A stretch of DNA of 64,000 bases from Apodospora peruviana (GCA_033439685.1 JAUEDM010000009.1:1364001-1428000); one strand, 5' to 3'. Positions 52,155 through 63,394 are shown, numbered from the stretch's first letter. The notes: generated by a model not told the origin, from the sequence alone. Program-made: numbers and translations.

Positions 52155-53078
52155 TCACACTGCGAACCATGTCTGGTGAGCTCTGCAAACCTCTTCAACT
52201 TTCGCTGGATCGGCGATAGATCCCAGTGGTGCAAGCTCGTCCTTCCAAAATTTGCGGATCTCATTCTCGTTCCAGTCAACGGACTCTATAAAAATCCCTG
52301 TAACCTTGGATTTAAGAACATACCCATCTTTAAAAATGAAAAGATCGTTCTCTAATCCCCGCGTAAGTTGTAATAGTCCGGCTGCAGGCAGTGGTTGGGC
52401 GATGAAGTAATATTGCCTCTCATCATAGGTGCACAAATAGGTCTTCTCTCCGTGGGCATGGATCTGGCGTTCATGAAGCAGCAGGATGGTATGAGTAAAG
52501 AACTGGATATACTGGCAGCGTTCATCCTTGCACCGGTCGCCCTCTTGGAAGCCAAAATCGTCGATTGGTGCAATAGCTGTCGGGCCTGAGTTAACCCTAT
52601 GGTATAACATCCCGTCATGCAGTGCCGATGATGCGGGAGGCTGACCCTCTAGGTGGGTGGCCATATTGGGCGGCATCTGGGCGGGTTGAGGCAATGGAGT
52701 TAAGGTGGCCGCTACATCAACCACACCGTTCAACGTTTGAGGGGACTCAATGCCGTGGTTACAATTGCCAGAGAGGTCCTTGCCATCGCACTAAGGACAT
52801 TGAATGTCAGTTGGCAGTCTCGGATAGGTATTATTTATAACGGGGGCAAACCATCTCCCTCCCTTCCTGATGGTAAGATGTAACTTTTTTAAATATAACA
52901 AGAGCTAAAGAAATGAACCCGAAAGACACGACGCCGGAGCCGCTAAAGAACAAAAGGTAGGGGTGATTAATGAAACGGTAGGAAAGTAGTTATTAACCTT
53001 TTGCTTCCGGAGCCTACAAGTATCGCAGGCCCGAGCAGTGCGCCGACGCTTGCCATCGGGGACCTTAGGACGGGTCAT
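52155..53078 (-). CDS. Zn2Cys6-type regulator with degenerate zinc cluster, 238 aa
   Basis: Exon 1 is 53078-52998 (MTRPKVPDGKRRRTARACDT, CRLRKQK). Exon 2 is 52790-52155 and starts CDGKDLSGNCNHGIES. The junction RKQK|CDG is exactly the conserved intron position and wording of fungal Zn2Cys6 genes. The intron is about 207 nt, with CAACTGACA as branch site, a TTAG acceptor, and an unusual GTTAAT donor. Compared with the family pattern C-x2-C-x6-C..C-x2-C-x6-C, the fourth and sixth cysteines appear to be serine (DLSGNC and GIES), so the cluster cannot hold two zinc ions normally. The C-terminal 190 residues (CKDERCQYIQFFTHTILLLH, FIFKDGYVLKSKVTGIFIES) are not recognised. It is either a decaying regulator or one that no longer binds DNA. 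Confidence 0.55.
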
Positions 53079-53619
53079 GACTGAGAGCCGTAAGCCGGGG
53101 CGGAGGGCCCGGATAGTAGGTGGCCGGGGTTCGGCTGCGTCGCTGGAGCTGGTGCCGGGCGCCTGGCAGCACGATCCGGTCTAGAGAGATGACACTGTCG
53201 AAGCGATTAGGGCCGAGACCTGGAGGGCCGTTAAGGTTAGGTTGATGATATACAAGAGGAGCGAGAATGATCAAGAAGCTGGAGAACCCATCTTATCAAC
53301 TGCCAGCGCAGCCTCTGTTTCAGACAACGCGACCCCGCTCACGCGGTTAGCGAACACGCTAGCGGTGCTTGATCGTTCAAGCACCCCGATAACGTGCATC
53401 ATAGCTTGAGGAAGACTGCCCTCCCTAGTAAGGTGCCGCTCACTTGTGACGAAGATCAGGGTGCCGATAAACGCCACTTATCTAACGCGAGTTGTTCCAC
53501 GGAGGATGGCGGTTGTTTCTGAGGTCATGTTCTTACGGCGGGGAGACCGGAAAGGGGAATAAGACCACCCACGCCAAAGTCGCACCTGGAATACTCCAGA
53601 ACTTCATCAGGGACACTTC

Positions 53620-53800
53620 GAGACCATCGAGCTCTGTTTGACGACCAGACCTACAGATCCTTGTTTGTGGGAGGAAAGAGAGCCAAGGATTTCAAAGCAT
53701 CGACCAGGAAACCAACGAGCACGGGGGGAGATTATCCGGTTTGCCAAGTAACATTCGCTTGCGGGCGGATTCGTACGCCCGCCATGCATCCTTCAGACGT
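53620..53800. repeat. Dispersed repeat family B, partial copy 2
   Basis: Shares CCTACAGATCC, GGAAACCAACGAGCACGGGG and ATCCGGTTTG with 55385-55520. Confidence 0.7.
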
Positions 53801-54234
53801 TGGCTGACGAGTTGGTCGGACCACTGGGCGAGTGAATTGACCGCTCTGTGGCAACAGGACGCGTGACGCAAGGCTGCAATTATTTGATGACACTGAGCGT
53901 GACTAGGGCGCGACCCCAATGCGGAGAGCTTTCTTCAGCATGCTCCCGCCACCCGTTCTCAGTTGCAGGAAAACAAACACCGACCAAGCCCACTGAGCCG
54001 GAAGCAACCACACGCCACCGATCCCGTTCTACCCGGTGTTTTCTCATCTATTTCCAGCGCTTTCGGAGTGATCCCCGCTTGCCTGCCAACAGCCTCCGTG
54101 AAAATCTCGTTGAAGTCTCCTCTTTGTCTCACCGCAACACTGAGATGGTGGCAAACGTCGGGCGAGCGAGCAAATCAACCGCCCTATCTGTGAAGTGGCG
54201 TTCTAGGCGGCAGACAGACAGCATATCGGCCCCC

Positions 54235-54520
54235 AACAGGCCGCCAGTTAAGCAGCCTAGATACCAGGCCGCTCAGAGAGTGAGTTGTCCTGATCTTGTC
54301 TGGGTGACAGCACCACGAACTTCTTCGTATTGACTTGGGATGGGAAGTCGTGGACCAATCAACTCCATATACACCCACAGCAAATCCACCTACCGCCAGG
54401 CAATTGGGCAAGCAGGGCCGCGCAAGTACACCCAAGGCAACCAAAGCGTCTTTAGAAAAGTGTTTGCAGAAGTAACTCGGCCAGCCAGTTGGCCTGAGCA
54501 GTACCCTTGCAGTAACACAT
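54235..54520. repeat. Dispersed repeat family A, copy 2
   Basis: Counterpart of 46570-46890, with an insertion near 54380-54410. Differences include many C/T and G/A transitions. Confidence 0.8.
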
Positions 54521-54803
54521 GAGACACCATGAAACTAGGTTCCTGCGTTTGCACCTATGTACATTACCCGAGTCTCCAAAGGGCGAACGCAGGGCACGAC
54601 AGATCTTGTTCCAACAATAAGTGGCGTTTATTGGTGCTCTGATGGAGAATTCATAAGACTGGGAGTGATCCCACTGACACCCTTTCCTCTCCTCTCCTTC
54701 ATCCTTATTTACACCCGCTATTCCATTCCACTTTCTCTCAGTTCTGGCTTCTTCTGTCATTCTCAATGCTCCATTACCAATTGCCCACCTACATTATACC
54801 ACC

Positions 54804-55352
54804 ATGAACGAAGACTCTCAGCGTTTACTGGCCAACCTGATTAAACATGCACTGAACGCCAATCCTCGTAATGCCGGAGGTCTATTTGCGGGTCTGGCGA
54901 CACAGAAACTCGACATACCTCTGATTTTCTTAGAAAGCCTACGTAAGATGATCCTCCTTTCACCTAATCTCTTCTGCTAAAAAGACTATCAAGGCTTGTC
55001 TCACTTAATCAACAGCGAAGAATACAAGACAGTAACGGCTTGCATGGATAATAATCGCGTTGCTACGCTCCATGTTCCCGCGGTGACGTGGAATGAGCTG
55101 CAAACGGGAGGATGGGGAGTGATTGGGACCCAATTCTGGTTTCATCTACTTAACAAATATCATCCATCATTAGTAGTCACTTCCAGTTATTTAGTGACCT
55201 GTAATCTCTTCCAGGGTGGACTGATTGCGTTTGTCTCTGCGAAGAAGATTATTTCCCATCGAGAGTTGATAAGACCGATACAAGATCAGTTGGCGAATGA
55301 GGACATTGTTGCAAGGTTGAAGGAAGAGTTGGCGGAGTATTACGGACTGTAG
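54804..55352 (+). CDS. Two-exon gene, hypothetical protein of 168 aa
   Basis: Exon 1 is 54804-54942 and exon 2 is 54985-55352. The 42-nt intron (GTAAGATG..CACCTAATC..AAAAAG) joins IFLESL to YQGLSHLINSEEYKTV. The N-terminus is helical (QRLLANLIKHALNANPRN). The middle has GGWGVIGTQFWFHLLNKYHP and a hydrophobic stretch (SLVVTSSYLVTCNLFQGGLI). The C-terminus is charged (EDIVARLKEELAEYYGL). No known motif. It lies between copies of dispersed repeat family B, so it has kept its frame in a degraded environment. Confidence 0.5.
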
Positions 55353-55384
55353 TGCCTTGGACGCCTACCTTGCAAATATAGCTT

Positions 55385-55670
55385 ACAGACCATCGAGCTC
55401 TGCTTGACAACCAGGCCTACAGATCCACTTTCGGGGGGGAAGGGGGGAAGGGGGCCGAGCAAAGCATCGAACAGGAAACCAACGAGCACGGGGAAGGTCA
55501 TCCGGTTTGTCAAACAATATTCGCCTGCAGGCGACATGCATGCAACCCTCAGATATTGGCCACAAAATGATGGCAGGGGCCCCACTAGAAATGCGGCGCG
55601 AATCTGGTTGCCGAGACAGTCCATGTAATGTTTACTTGCCCCTGATACCTCTAACAAAACACGCAAAACA
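55385..55670. repeat. Dispersed repeat family B, copy 3 (longest)
   Basis: Contains both halves seen separately at 53620-53800 and 50140-50345. It is the best guide to the full element (at least about 285 bp). It starts at once after the gene ending at 55352. Confidence 0.75.
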
Positions 55671-55810
55671 CGAGGAAAATGAAACCGCAGTCAGCTGGTA
55701 GATTTGTGACAACTTTCGCACACTGAATCAAGTATTCCACTACATCAAAATGGCCCCCCAGGTGGCTTTTGAGAGTCCTTCCACACATGACCTGATTGGC
55801 TGCACACTGA

Positions 55811-56848
55811 CTACCTCTCGCCGCCAGCGCCGGAATGGAGACAGTGCGCTTTCGATGGGATTGCCGGTCCACAGCCACCTTCCGGTTCCACTAGTTTCGC
55901 CGTGCTTCCGAGTCCACATTCTGAGTTGCTGTTGAGTTGACTCTTGGACTCAGTCGTTTTGGACCATCTCCACGCTCCATACTCTAAAACAGACACGATA
56001 CAAAGAACGTACTGAACTATGTACGCCCAATCAAATACCGCGACAACCGAAACCACAGCGACTATAACCGAAACCGCAAATAGTACTAGCCCAGTAATTA
56101 CCCAAGAACGCATTCTGTAACGGTTCCTTGCCGGTGACAAGGGCATACAGTGTAGATACGTGATGGCCATAACGCCATCAGACAGATGTAGGGATGCCGG
56201 CGCAGACCACAGGACCACAAGACCTGGACCTTTGGAAAGAAAGACTAGCGAGATTCCCGTACCAATATGGGCAACTTGGAGTAGAAGAGTGCATATAAAG
56301 AAAGCCTTTGGCAACCGTGGGATGTGACGAAAACTGCGGCGAAAGGTATCCCATTTCCGAGGAAGCTGCAGCATGTTAGCGATCCCATTTGAGAATGAGA
56401 GGAGCCTGTATATGAATACCATAGCTAGCTCACTGGACAGAAGTGATACGCCTTCCCAAGTGATAAAGAGTGGATATTTGCTCTCCAAGGCGAGGCAAAA
56501 TGAAACCGCGAAGGCGGTCGTAAAGGCAATCACCAGGACTAGAAGAGTACCTGAATGAATGAATTGGACTTGACGCGGCATTGGCGATGTGGGAATGCAG
56601 AGACATGGAATATGAATAAGGCAGGACAATATACTAGCGGCAATTGCCTGGGGAAGTTGGCCTTGGATGAGTTGATCGATGGTGGCGTTGTTCTGCATCC
56701 CGGCGTCGCGCAAAAGCACCCAAGGCAAAGAAGGCGTCTGAAGGGTGATGGTCTGCGGGACATATGAAGAGCTAGAATGTGGTAAACTGAAGGGATGGAG
56801 ATGGGTATGAAGTAGGAAAGTGGAATTCTGTGCTGGGCTGTCAAACAT
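55811..56848 (-). CDS. Multi-pass membrane protein, about 345 aa
   Basis: Single exon. The frame opens at ATG 56965 (384 aa), but I prefer ATG 56848 (MFDSPAQNST) because the first 39 residues look like 5' UTR. About seven hydrophobic segments are seen: AIAASILSCLIHIPCLCI, GTLLVLVIAFTTAFAVSFCL, VSLLSSELAMVFIYRLLSF, AFFICTLLLQVAHIGTGISL, VVLWSAPASLHLSDGVMA, GLVLFAVSVIVAVVSVVAVF and IVQYVLCIVSVLEYGAW. The tail is short, polar and Ser/Glu-rich. The pattern of seven helices with a cytosolic tail resembles fungal membrane proteins of unknown function; no transporter signature is seen. Confidence 0.65.
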   Translation of the reverse strand: MFDSPAQNSTFLLHTHLHPFSLPHSSSSYVPQTITLQTPSLPWVLLRDAGMQNNATIDQLIQGQLPQAIAASILSCLIHIPCLCIPTSPMPRQVQFIHSGTLLVLVIAFTTAFAVSFCLALESKYPLFITWEGVSLLSSELAMVFIYRLLSFSNGIANMLQLPRKWDTFRRSFRHIPRLPKAFFICTLLLQVAHIGTGISLVFLSKGPGLVVLWSAPASLHLSDGVMAITYLHCMPLSPARNRYRMRSWVITGLVLFAVSVIVAVVSVVAVFDWAYIVQYVLCIVSVLEYGAWRWSKTTESKSQLNSNSECGLGSTAKLVEPEGGCGPAIPSKAHCLHSGAGGER

Positions 56849-57496
56849 ATATACCAAATGAGCTGACAATGGTGGATCGCAACGTGGAATGATTCTCTTG
56901 CTTTGTGAAGAGAAGCAATGTTCGCCAGCATCCAGCTGCCGGAGTGTTGGTCCTAATCCAGACATGAATGATTATGGAGGCTGTGGGGGAGATGCATGGG
57001 TAGGCTATGGGGAAGCTAGTGAACACACTGTCGAAATCGAAGAGGGTCCTTGTCCTTTCCTGAAAGGAACTTTCAAGGTCTCGCTCCATGGTGGTGGGAA
57101 CAGGCGTGCGGAGAAAAGGAAGGAAGGAGGGTGGGAATAGCAAACTCGAAAAGGGGCCGGTCCAAAGAGAAAGATCCCAGCAGACCGAGGAGGTGAAGAT
57201 CGAACAGCATCTGGATTGAGGACCAGCCGGACTCATTGTCGCCACGACCAACACGGGATAATTCGCCGAATCCACCAAAAGCAACGCTCGCCGCCTACAG
57301 GTCTCGGACCTCGCCCCAGACGACCGGAGCAGGATCCGGAGAGAAAACAGAGATCTACCTTCCTAAAACACATACCACAACCTAATCCCCAGGAGGACAA
57401 AGACCTTGGAAACATCGCTACGTTAGTATTAATAGGGTAAAGAAAAGATATCTTAACACACCTATTATTGGCAGCGGGGGGAATGTAGCGCGCCTA
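56849..57496. other. Intergenic
   Basis: No gene. Only shadow frames of the upstream region of the membrane-protein gene. Confidence 0.4.
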
Positions 57497-57748
57497 TTAC
57501 TCTAGCAGCTGTGAAAAAAATTTCGGTTTAGTGTCTGTTGATTCTGTCGGTTCTGTTGGTTCAAGAGAGTCTGTCACGTAATCAGTCGGTGGGAGAATGC
57601 CTCCAAATCCGATAAGTACGCAGATGAAGCATATGAAGAGGATATTGTGGTCCCAAGTTGGAAACCCAAAAATGGAAAAAAGCTGCCATGGTGTTTTGTC
57701 TAACACGCCCCAAATAATAAGTAGGGCGGCAACCTTGGCGAGTACCAT
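57497..57748 (-). CDS. Small membrane protein of the divergent module, copy 2 (83 aa)
   Basis: Starts at ATG 57748 (MVLAKVAALLIIWGVLDKTP). There are two predicted membrane helices, the second being NILFICFICVLIGFGGILPP, and a polar tail rich in Glu-Pro-Thr repeats (EPTEPTEST). The frame remains open and protein-like upstream of the ATG (FLNSLDRPNVLQVLGITNN, IEFLLAM), so a spliced 5' exon is likely. Same position and direction as the gene at 20808-21062 relative to its palindrome. Still open, so possibly functional. Confidence 0.45.
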   Translation of the reverse strand: MVLAKVAALLIIWGVLDKTPWQLFSIFGFPTWDHNILFICFICVLIGFGGILPPTDYVTDSLEPTEPTESTDTKPKFFSQLLE

Positions 57749-58171
57749 GGCAAGCAGGAATTCGATGTTGTTCGTGATCCCTAGAACTTGAAGTACGTTG
57801 GGTCTGTCTAGGCTATTTAAGAAATTTTGTAATCCGTCCGCCGCTCACATTAGACGCCGCCTGCAGTCCCTTCCACGCCGGCACATGCGCATGTATCTGC
57901 GCACCTGGTGATGAAGGCAAGTTGCCCGTGCGTGCTAGACCCCAAGGATTCTACGGCAACTCAAATTGAGAAAGGTCTGACGCCGATTAAGATGGGCATA
58001 GGTCGAACTCGGCGAGTCCGCGGCCAGGTGAATAATGAGCACACCAAAAAGCAAAATGTAGCAACAGGGGGCGAGAACGGCAAAAGGAAAGATGGGCAAT
58101 GAAGTCTTAGCGCCTCGACATCGAAAGATGTGACTGCAGGCGATGGCTGCATTAGGACGACCACCTTAGTT

Positions 58172-58226
58172 GCCACCTTGCCAGATTAGGTGAGTCTCGT
58201 AGACGCACCTAATCCGGTAAGGTGGT
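58172..58226. promoter_or_regulatory. Palindrome of the divergent module, copy 2 (imperfect)
   Basis: The left arm starts GCCACCTTGCCAGATTAGGT at 58172; the right arm ends at 58226. The arms are 26 bp with four mismatches around a 3-nt centre. Base differences from copy 1 include G to A and C to T changes in opposite arms. Confidence 0.8.
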
Positions 58227-58328
58227 TTCGCTGGCTTGTTTACTTCTTCTCCCTACGATCTGTCCCTCCTCCCTGGTTTGTTCTTGGTCGTCATCACCAC
58301 TGCGAACATCAATCCCAAAAAAAAAGCC

Positions 58329-58832
58329 ATGTCCCTCCCTGACGAGCTGCACTTCTGGAAGCAGGAGGCCAAACGGCTGGAAGCCCGGGTACAACGTTTG
58401 GAGACAGAAAACCAAGCTCTGAAACAGCTAACTGGCACGTGCCAGGTAGTGCCACCGGACGAACACGGCCGAGAGAACGTTGCCCTTGACCGCGCTGCGG
58501 ACCAAGGCCAGACGAATCCTGCTCCGGAGCCCGTGGAGAGAGACATTTGCGCCGACGGGGACCGGGTGCGGGAGAATTTTCACGAGAATCCAGCGCCTCT
58601 CTCCTCGCAACTACGTCGGCGGTCCAGTTTCAACGAAATTGTCTTCGTGGTCGAAGTTCCACAGAGCCAGCCGGCTCGAGTCTCCAACGTGGACAAGTTT
58701 CTGAGATGGACCAAAGAAATACAAAGACTGGCAGAAGAGAAGGGAGGATCTTGGGCTTTCCGAGCCAGAACCAGTCATCAAGACCTTCTTCCAGTTGATT
58801 ACCCGCACGGCATTCTCGATTACGCCTTCTAA
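58329..58832 (+). pseudogene. Truncated copy of the long coiled-coil gene
   Basis: ATG 58329 (MSLPDELHFWKQEAKRLEAR) matches MTLSEEVLFWKQKARQ at 21879. The coil and the following words CQVVPPDEHGREN and VDKFL are conserved. After VDKFL the copy lacks two bases (TTTCTGAGATGG versus TTTCTAGGAGATGGG) and goes out of frame, ending at 58832. Homology fades near 58860, so more than three quarters of the protein is missing. A free coiled-coil fragment could still be made. Confidence 0.65.
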
Positions 58833-59197
58833 CAAATCAGAGCAGCGGATAAACCCGGTCGGCCCGTGTAACGATGTTGTCGTCGAAAATAAAGCGTACT
58901 TGTGAGGCCCTCCGTGAACCATCTTTCAACGACCCACGAAACGACTCCGGCAGCTACTATTGCCTCCTTGATCTCTTGTAGGATCCTGGAGGCGTTAGTT
59001 AGGCCTGCAACCGATTCGTCAAGTCTGACCAGGCCGGCCCACCCAACGCCTCTTCCTGAAAAAAGGAACCACCCAATGGTCAAGCTCCTGGATTTGGTCC
59101 TCACTTTGATGCGACTCCTTGACTCCCCAAAATGTCTGACAGGCAAGGATTTTATATTTGCCTTCTGAAGAACGAACTAAGAAACATAATGCAAACC
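58833..59197. other. Intergenic
   Basis: No gene seen; the junction where homology to the long coiled-coil gene ends. Confidence 0.4.
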
Positions 59198-61489
59198 TCA
59201 AGCCCCAACTGCTGCGTCGGGCAGCTCGCCATATTCGGTGCTGTCGGTGGGAACGGTAGATAGGGGTTCCATCTCGATGTCGTACTGCGCACTGACGCTG
59301 AACTGGTGAGACTCGGAGTCATACCGCAGCCACTTGCCTCGCGCTGCAATGCGGCAACCGAGGTACAAGACCCGCTCCTTTCTCTCCTCGCTCATGGAAG
59401 CCGCCTCGAAATACTTCTCGTCGTCGTCGATCTTGTCGTTGGAAAACCAATCGCTGGGAAAGTACATGTCCACCCAAAGAAGCCCTCTCATGGCATAGTC
59501 TTCGGGCAAGGGGCGTGGAAGTTCACCCTTCCCCTTTTCAAACTCGGGGAAACGTATGCTCTCGATTCGAGAGTAGTTCTGGATGGTGCCGAGCAACGTA
59601 TTTAGCATAAGAGCGGTGAGCTTCCAGGGAAACTCTGGAGCCAGGTAGGCCAAGGCCTCAGGGTAGTAGCTCAGGTGGTAAACAAAAGCAAGAGTCACAT
59701 GCAGATATGGCAGGATGTTCAAATCTCCAAACCGCCGCAAAACAACATCATGGGTCCGGTTGGCAAGACTCAACGCCTCAGCAAGCTCCTCGGGCACGGT
59801 AGGCGTGATTTCACTTCCCATCATGAATTGATCTTGCGGTTCATCGGCACGGACTTGCTTGATGGCATTGTAGATGGGGTTACCCTCACTTCCATAGCCC
59901 ACAATCGCGCAGCAGTTTGCAAGCCCAATGTAGTAGCTAGAAAACGGGATCAGTTTCTGTGCGCTTCCAGGAGGTACCTCTTGATTTTACATACCTAGGT
60001 TCAAGCCAGCAGCGAGTCAAGCACCCAATGTGACTATCCAAGCCGTTCACAAACTCATCCATCGAGGGGTTTAGTCTTTCTGGCGACTTCCTGCTGAACA
60101 TGATCCCGTGGACTCGAACAAAGGCGAGCTCAGTGGGCACAAGCCGAGATTGCTGGCTCGCATTTGAACCCAGAATTGGATCAAAGAGCGTCATGATGCT
60201 CTCTCGCGCAGACGCAAAAGGGATCGCCACGCAGAGCGATTTGGTATAGCAGTAGAGCTGCTGAACCGCAGTCGGCCGAGCAAGAATGGCAAGGTGGTGA
60301 TACAGCCTTCCTGTCGTCGGCGCCTTATCAGAAGCCTTTGAATACCAGTGACGGCTCACAGACGTCCAAACTTCGCGATCTCGGAGATTCTCGTCCTCGA
60401 TAGCCATCCGATACCGTCCGAGGTCACCCAGGCACTCAATCCAAGTGACCTCGAACGCTGGTACTGTCTCGTACAACAAGGCCATCATGGAGTATGCGAG
60501 ATAAATAAAGGTCAGCATATGCTCTAAACTGGCTGGAAGGCGATGCCTAAGCAGTTCGAGGAAGCTGTGGATTCCATGCCTCCACATCCTTGCTGGCATT
60601 GCGTACTTGGAGGCCAGCCTCCTCAGCGCAGGGCTCGCAGAGGGATGTTGTGAAGCTAGGAAGAAGTCGTGGTGCTCGTGGAGCAGTGTTCTGTGAAGAG
60701 CAATAAGGGCCTGCCACTGTTCGTTATTCAGCGAGTTAGCAGGGTCGTTTTGCGCATTCTGGGCGTTGTCAACCTCGATACACTTGCTCTCTACCATGAC
60801 GAGGCCGGCATAGATACCCTTGACCTCTGTAACGAGCTGCTCTTGCGAGATCGGACGTGTCTCCGGTTGCCTGATGAGCTCAATTGTGTCGTCTTCAACA
60901 TGGCTCGAGGCTCGGCTGGAAGAAGGCTGAGGACGCTGATTTTGACGCGGGGTCTTGGGGTTTGTGCCAGAAAAGGTCAAACTCGAGGCGTGGCTTTGCT
61001 TAGCAGAGTCGGACTCGTCCTCGCCCTGCGCCGCGACATCTTTAGGATCCCCGCCATTCGCAGCTGACGTCTTTCGCAGATTGGGCGGGCGACTGCTGCT
61101 TTCAGCAGCAATAACAGGAGAAGGAGCAGCAGCAACAGCGGACGTCGGTTTTCCCGTCCGCGGGCTGGTGTCCGGGCTTGTGGCAGCTGGCTGGACGGCG
61201 TGACTGTTGGTGATCAGCTGGGGCTTTAATAACGACTAGACAGGCAGGAAAGAAAAACTACGGACCTTTCGCCTGCCGACAGCGCAGCCTTCAAAAGAGT
61301 CTTGGCCCGTTGGGCTCTTTCCTCCTCCGAGGCCTTCTCGTCAAATGTTTTTGGATGGACTGTCGTGAGGTGCTTCTGAAAGACAGCGAGATCGGAGCCA
61401 TTTTGGACCTCTTGGTCGCATAAAGTGCACACAACGGGTTTTTTGGATGTCTTGCGCAACCAGCTGTTCCATCGGCCCTCGAAGTCCAT
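59198..61489 (-). CDS. C2H2 zinc finger plus Est1-type DNA/RNA-binding protein, 723 aa
   Basis: Exons: 61489-61266, 61203-59995 and 59936-59198. Intron 2 (58 nt, GTATGT..AAACTGATC..TTTCTAG) is well supported. Intron 1 (62 nt) uses a weak GTCCGT donor but gives an unbroken frame. Residues of about 20-45 form a C2H2-like finger (VCTLCDQEVQNG, FQKHLTTVH). A Ser/Pro/Ala linker follows. From about 190 there is the Est1/SMG7-type helical region: WRHGIHSFLELLRHRL, FEVTWIECLGDLGRYRMAIE, RHWYSKASDKAPTTGRLYHH, LAILARPTAVQQLYCYTKSL, PFASARESIMTLFDPIL. The last exon continues helical (YYIGLANCCAIVGYGSEG, LPYLHVTLAFVYHLSYYPEA). Members act in telomerase recruitment or nonsense-mediated decay in yeast and animals. 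This expanded fungal subgroup with an N-terminal finger is less studied, so its role here is open. Confidence 0.8.
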
Positions 61490-63105
61490 TTCTTATCGGA
61501 GTTGCTGTTTGCGCCAAACCGTGGTCTGACTCTGTGAAGAGTGACGCGAGAGAAGTTCTGCGATCACCTTGCATAATCCGAGTTGTGGGCGCCAGCCGAG
61601 CAGAAAGAGGTACCCCTGAAGAAGCAAGAACCAATTTAAGAAAATAAATTGAGGAAAGAAGTCAAGGGGTGCAGCACGTCTTTCATATGAGAGCAGATGG
61701 AACACAAGGACTGCGACAGAAATGCCTGACTACCTAGGTAGGGCGGCACATGCAGTGCAGCAGGTGGTCCGCCATAGTTGCCTTACAGAGTCTGATCTGT
61801 GTCACTGTGTGCGCGCCCCACGACTCCTCACCGAGATCTCGTACGGCGGGGAGTGCCTCTACGCTACAAACCAGTGTGTGGTTGCCACGCTTTCATCGGG
61901 CGTGTTTGGTTGCAGCTCTTTTGCGCAGGAGCGGAGTCCTCAGTTTTCAAGGCTCCCCACTTTAGCGATCAGATTAAATCGACTGTTTCCCCCGATAAAT
62001 CTCCTGTGTTTAACCCAATTCGGAAGGGGTCCCCCGAGGTTAGCCACAGCAACATTCTGCAGGCAACAACCCAAACCGACCTGCGCGCCGAAGGCAATGC
62101 AACCGCACCGTGCCGTCGTCGTCGCTGTCGCTACTACCTCATTGGGACCTGGTGCGGGCTTGCAAGCCTTGCTCAGGCTTGTGTCCACAGAAGGCAACCC
62201 TGGGTTTGTAAGCCTACGATAGGCGCTAAGGCTTGCGAAGGGTCATAAGCCTTGCTGGGAGGATAAGCCTTGCAGCTCAAGGCCTGTAACAAGCGCTGTA
62301 GGATGCGCTGTAGGATTTGGGTGCCCTGGTTGGGCACCTGCACTTTTTCCGGGCTCGCCTATAATTGGACCTGTATTTGGATCTAGATGGCCGGTTGGAG
62401 GGCCGACCGTTCCGGCCGATAGTTCGTAGCACGGGTGATGTCTAGTCCTCCGCGGACATTATTTCGGACGTCATCCGCTCCATGTATCTAAACCGTTTCG
62501 TAGTGATAGTGTCTAGCCATGTTGATGACGCCTTTGTGTGTTCATTGGAACCGATACTCTTTGCGATTACCCCCCTACCTAAGACCTAACCCCCTTTTGT
62601 GGCTCTGTGGAGCAACAGACTCTTGTGAGCCTTGTGTCGTCAACGCTACCCCGTGCACAGGTTGTTACAGTATGGATATGAGCTGGGCAGTCCAAAGCCG
62701 CCTTCTGCTGCGAGGGCAGCAATGATTCCGAAGCACTACTTGGGTGTGGTGACTTGGTTGACTTTGGATCATGTACAGCAGGTGGGAGGAAATTCCCTGC
62801 TGGTGCAACTTACTTTCATCCAGGCGCATATATAAATAGAATGCACCATGTTTGCCAATTTTCTATGCGCATTGACGTGTACAAATGGACGTATCTCTTG
62901 AGGTCAATATCTTGGCATAGTCCTCTCGAAGTTCCGAGTACTCGGCATTTTTTTTTTACAATTATAACATCCTCCCACAGGCAACTGCAGGTTCCAGAAT
63001 TTCTCTCTCTCATTTCACACATTACCCCGGTTTCTTCCCTAAGGAGTTCCTGTTGAGCAGTAAAGAGGACCAACTACACGCTCCTAGTAATTATTACCAA
63101 ATACA
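61490..63105. other. Gene-poor interval
   Basis: Short frames only. 62200-62320 has local repeats of (A/G)TAAGCCTTGC and CGCTGTAGGAT words. No gene supported. Confidence 0.35.
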
Positions 63106-63394
63106 ATGGATGGGATGGAGATGTGGCGGTAGGTGTTCTACCTGCAAGAATTGAACGATCACACTAACCACTTTCAGATGGAGGATAGCGCTGGAAGTTG
63201 CGATGGGATCGGGATCGAAGTCCGAAAAGAATGGGTCTGCCGCGAATGGGGAGGTTATCCCGACTGCAAAATCCTCTGACAACAAGGCAGCTGTTTTCGC
63301 CGCTGCCGCTGCCGCTGCCGCAGCAGCCCAAGATAAGGGCACTCCCCGGGAGGATATCGGGGTGGCTGAGTGCGTCGGGGCGTCGAACACATGA
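63106..63394 (+). CDS. Small two-exon gene, 79-aa poly-alanine protein
   Basis: Exon 1 is 63106-63128 (MDGMEMW) and exon 2 is 63178-63394. The 49-nt intron (GTAGGTG..CACACTAACC..TTTCAG) has textbook branch and acceptor sites. The product reads RWRIALEVAMGSGSKSEKNG, then AKSSDNKAAVF, a run of ten alanines, and QDKGTPREDIGVAECVGA. If translation instead began at the internal ATG 63203, an MGSGSK N-terminus would be a candidate N-myristoylation site. Function unknown; the alanine run is encoded by GCC/GCT/GCA codons and may be length-variable. Confidence 0.5.

Larger units (their letters stand above)
53079..54803. other. Repeat-containing interval
   Basis: No gene supported. Holds one copy each of dispersed repeat families B (53620-53800) and A (54235-54520). 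Confidence 0.4.
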
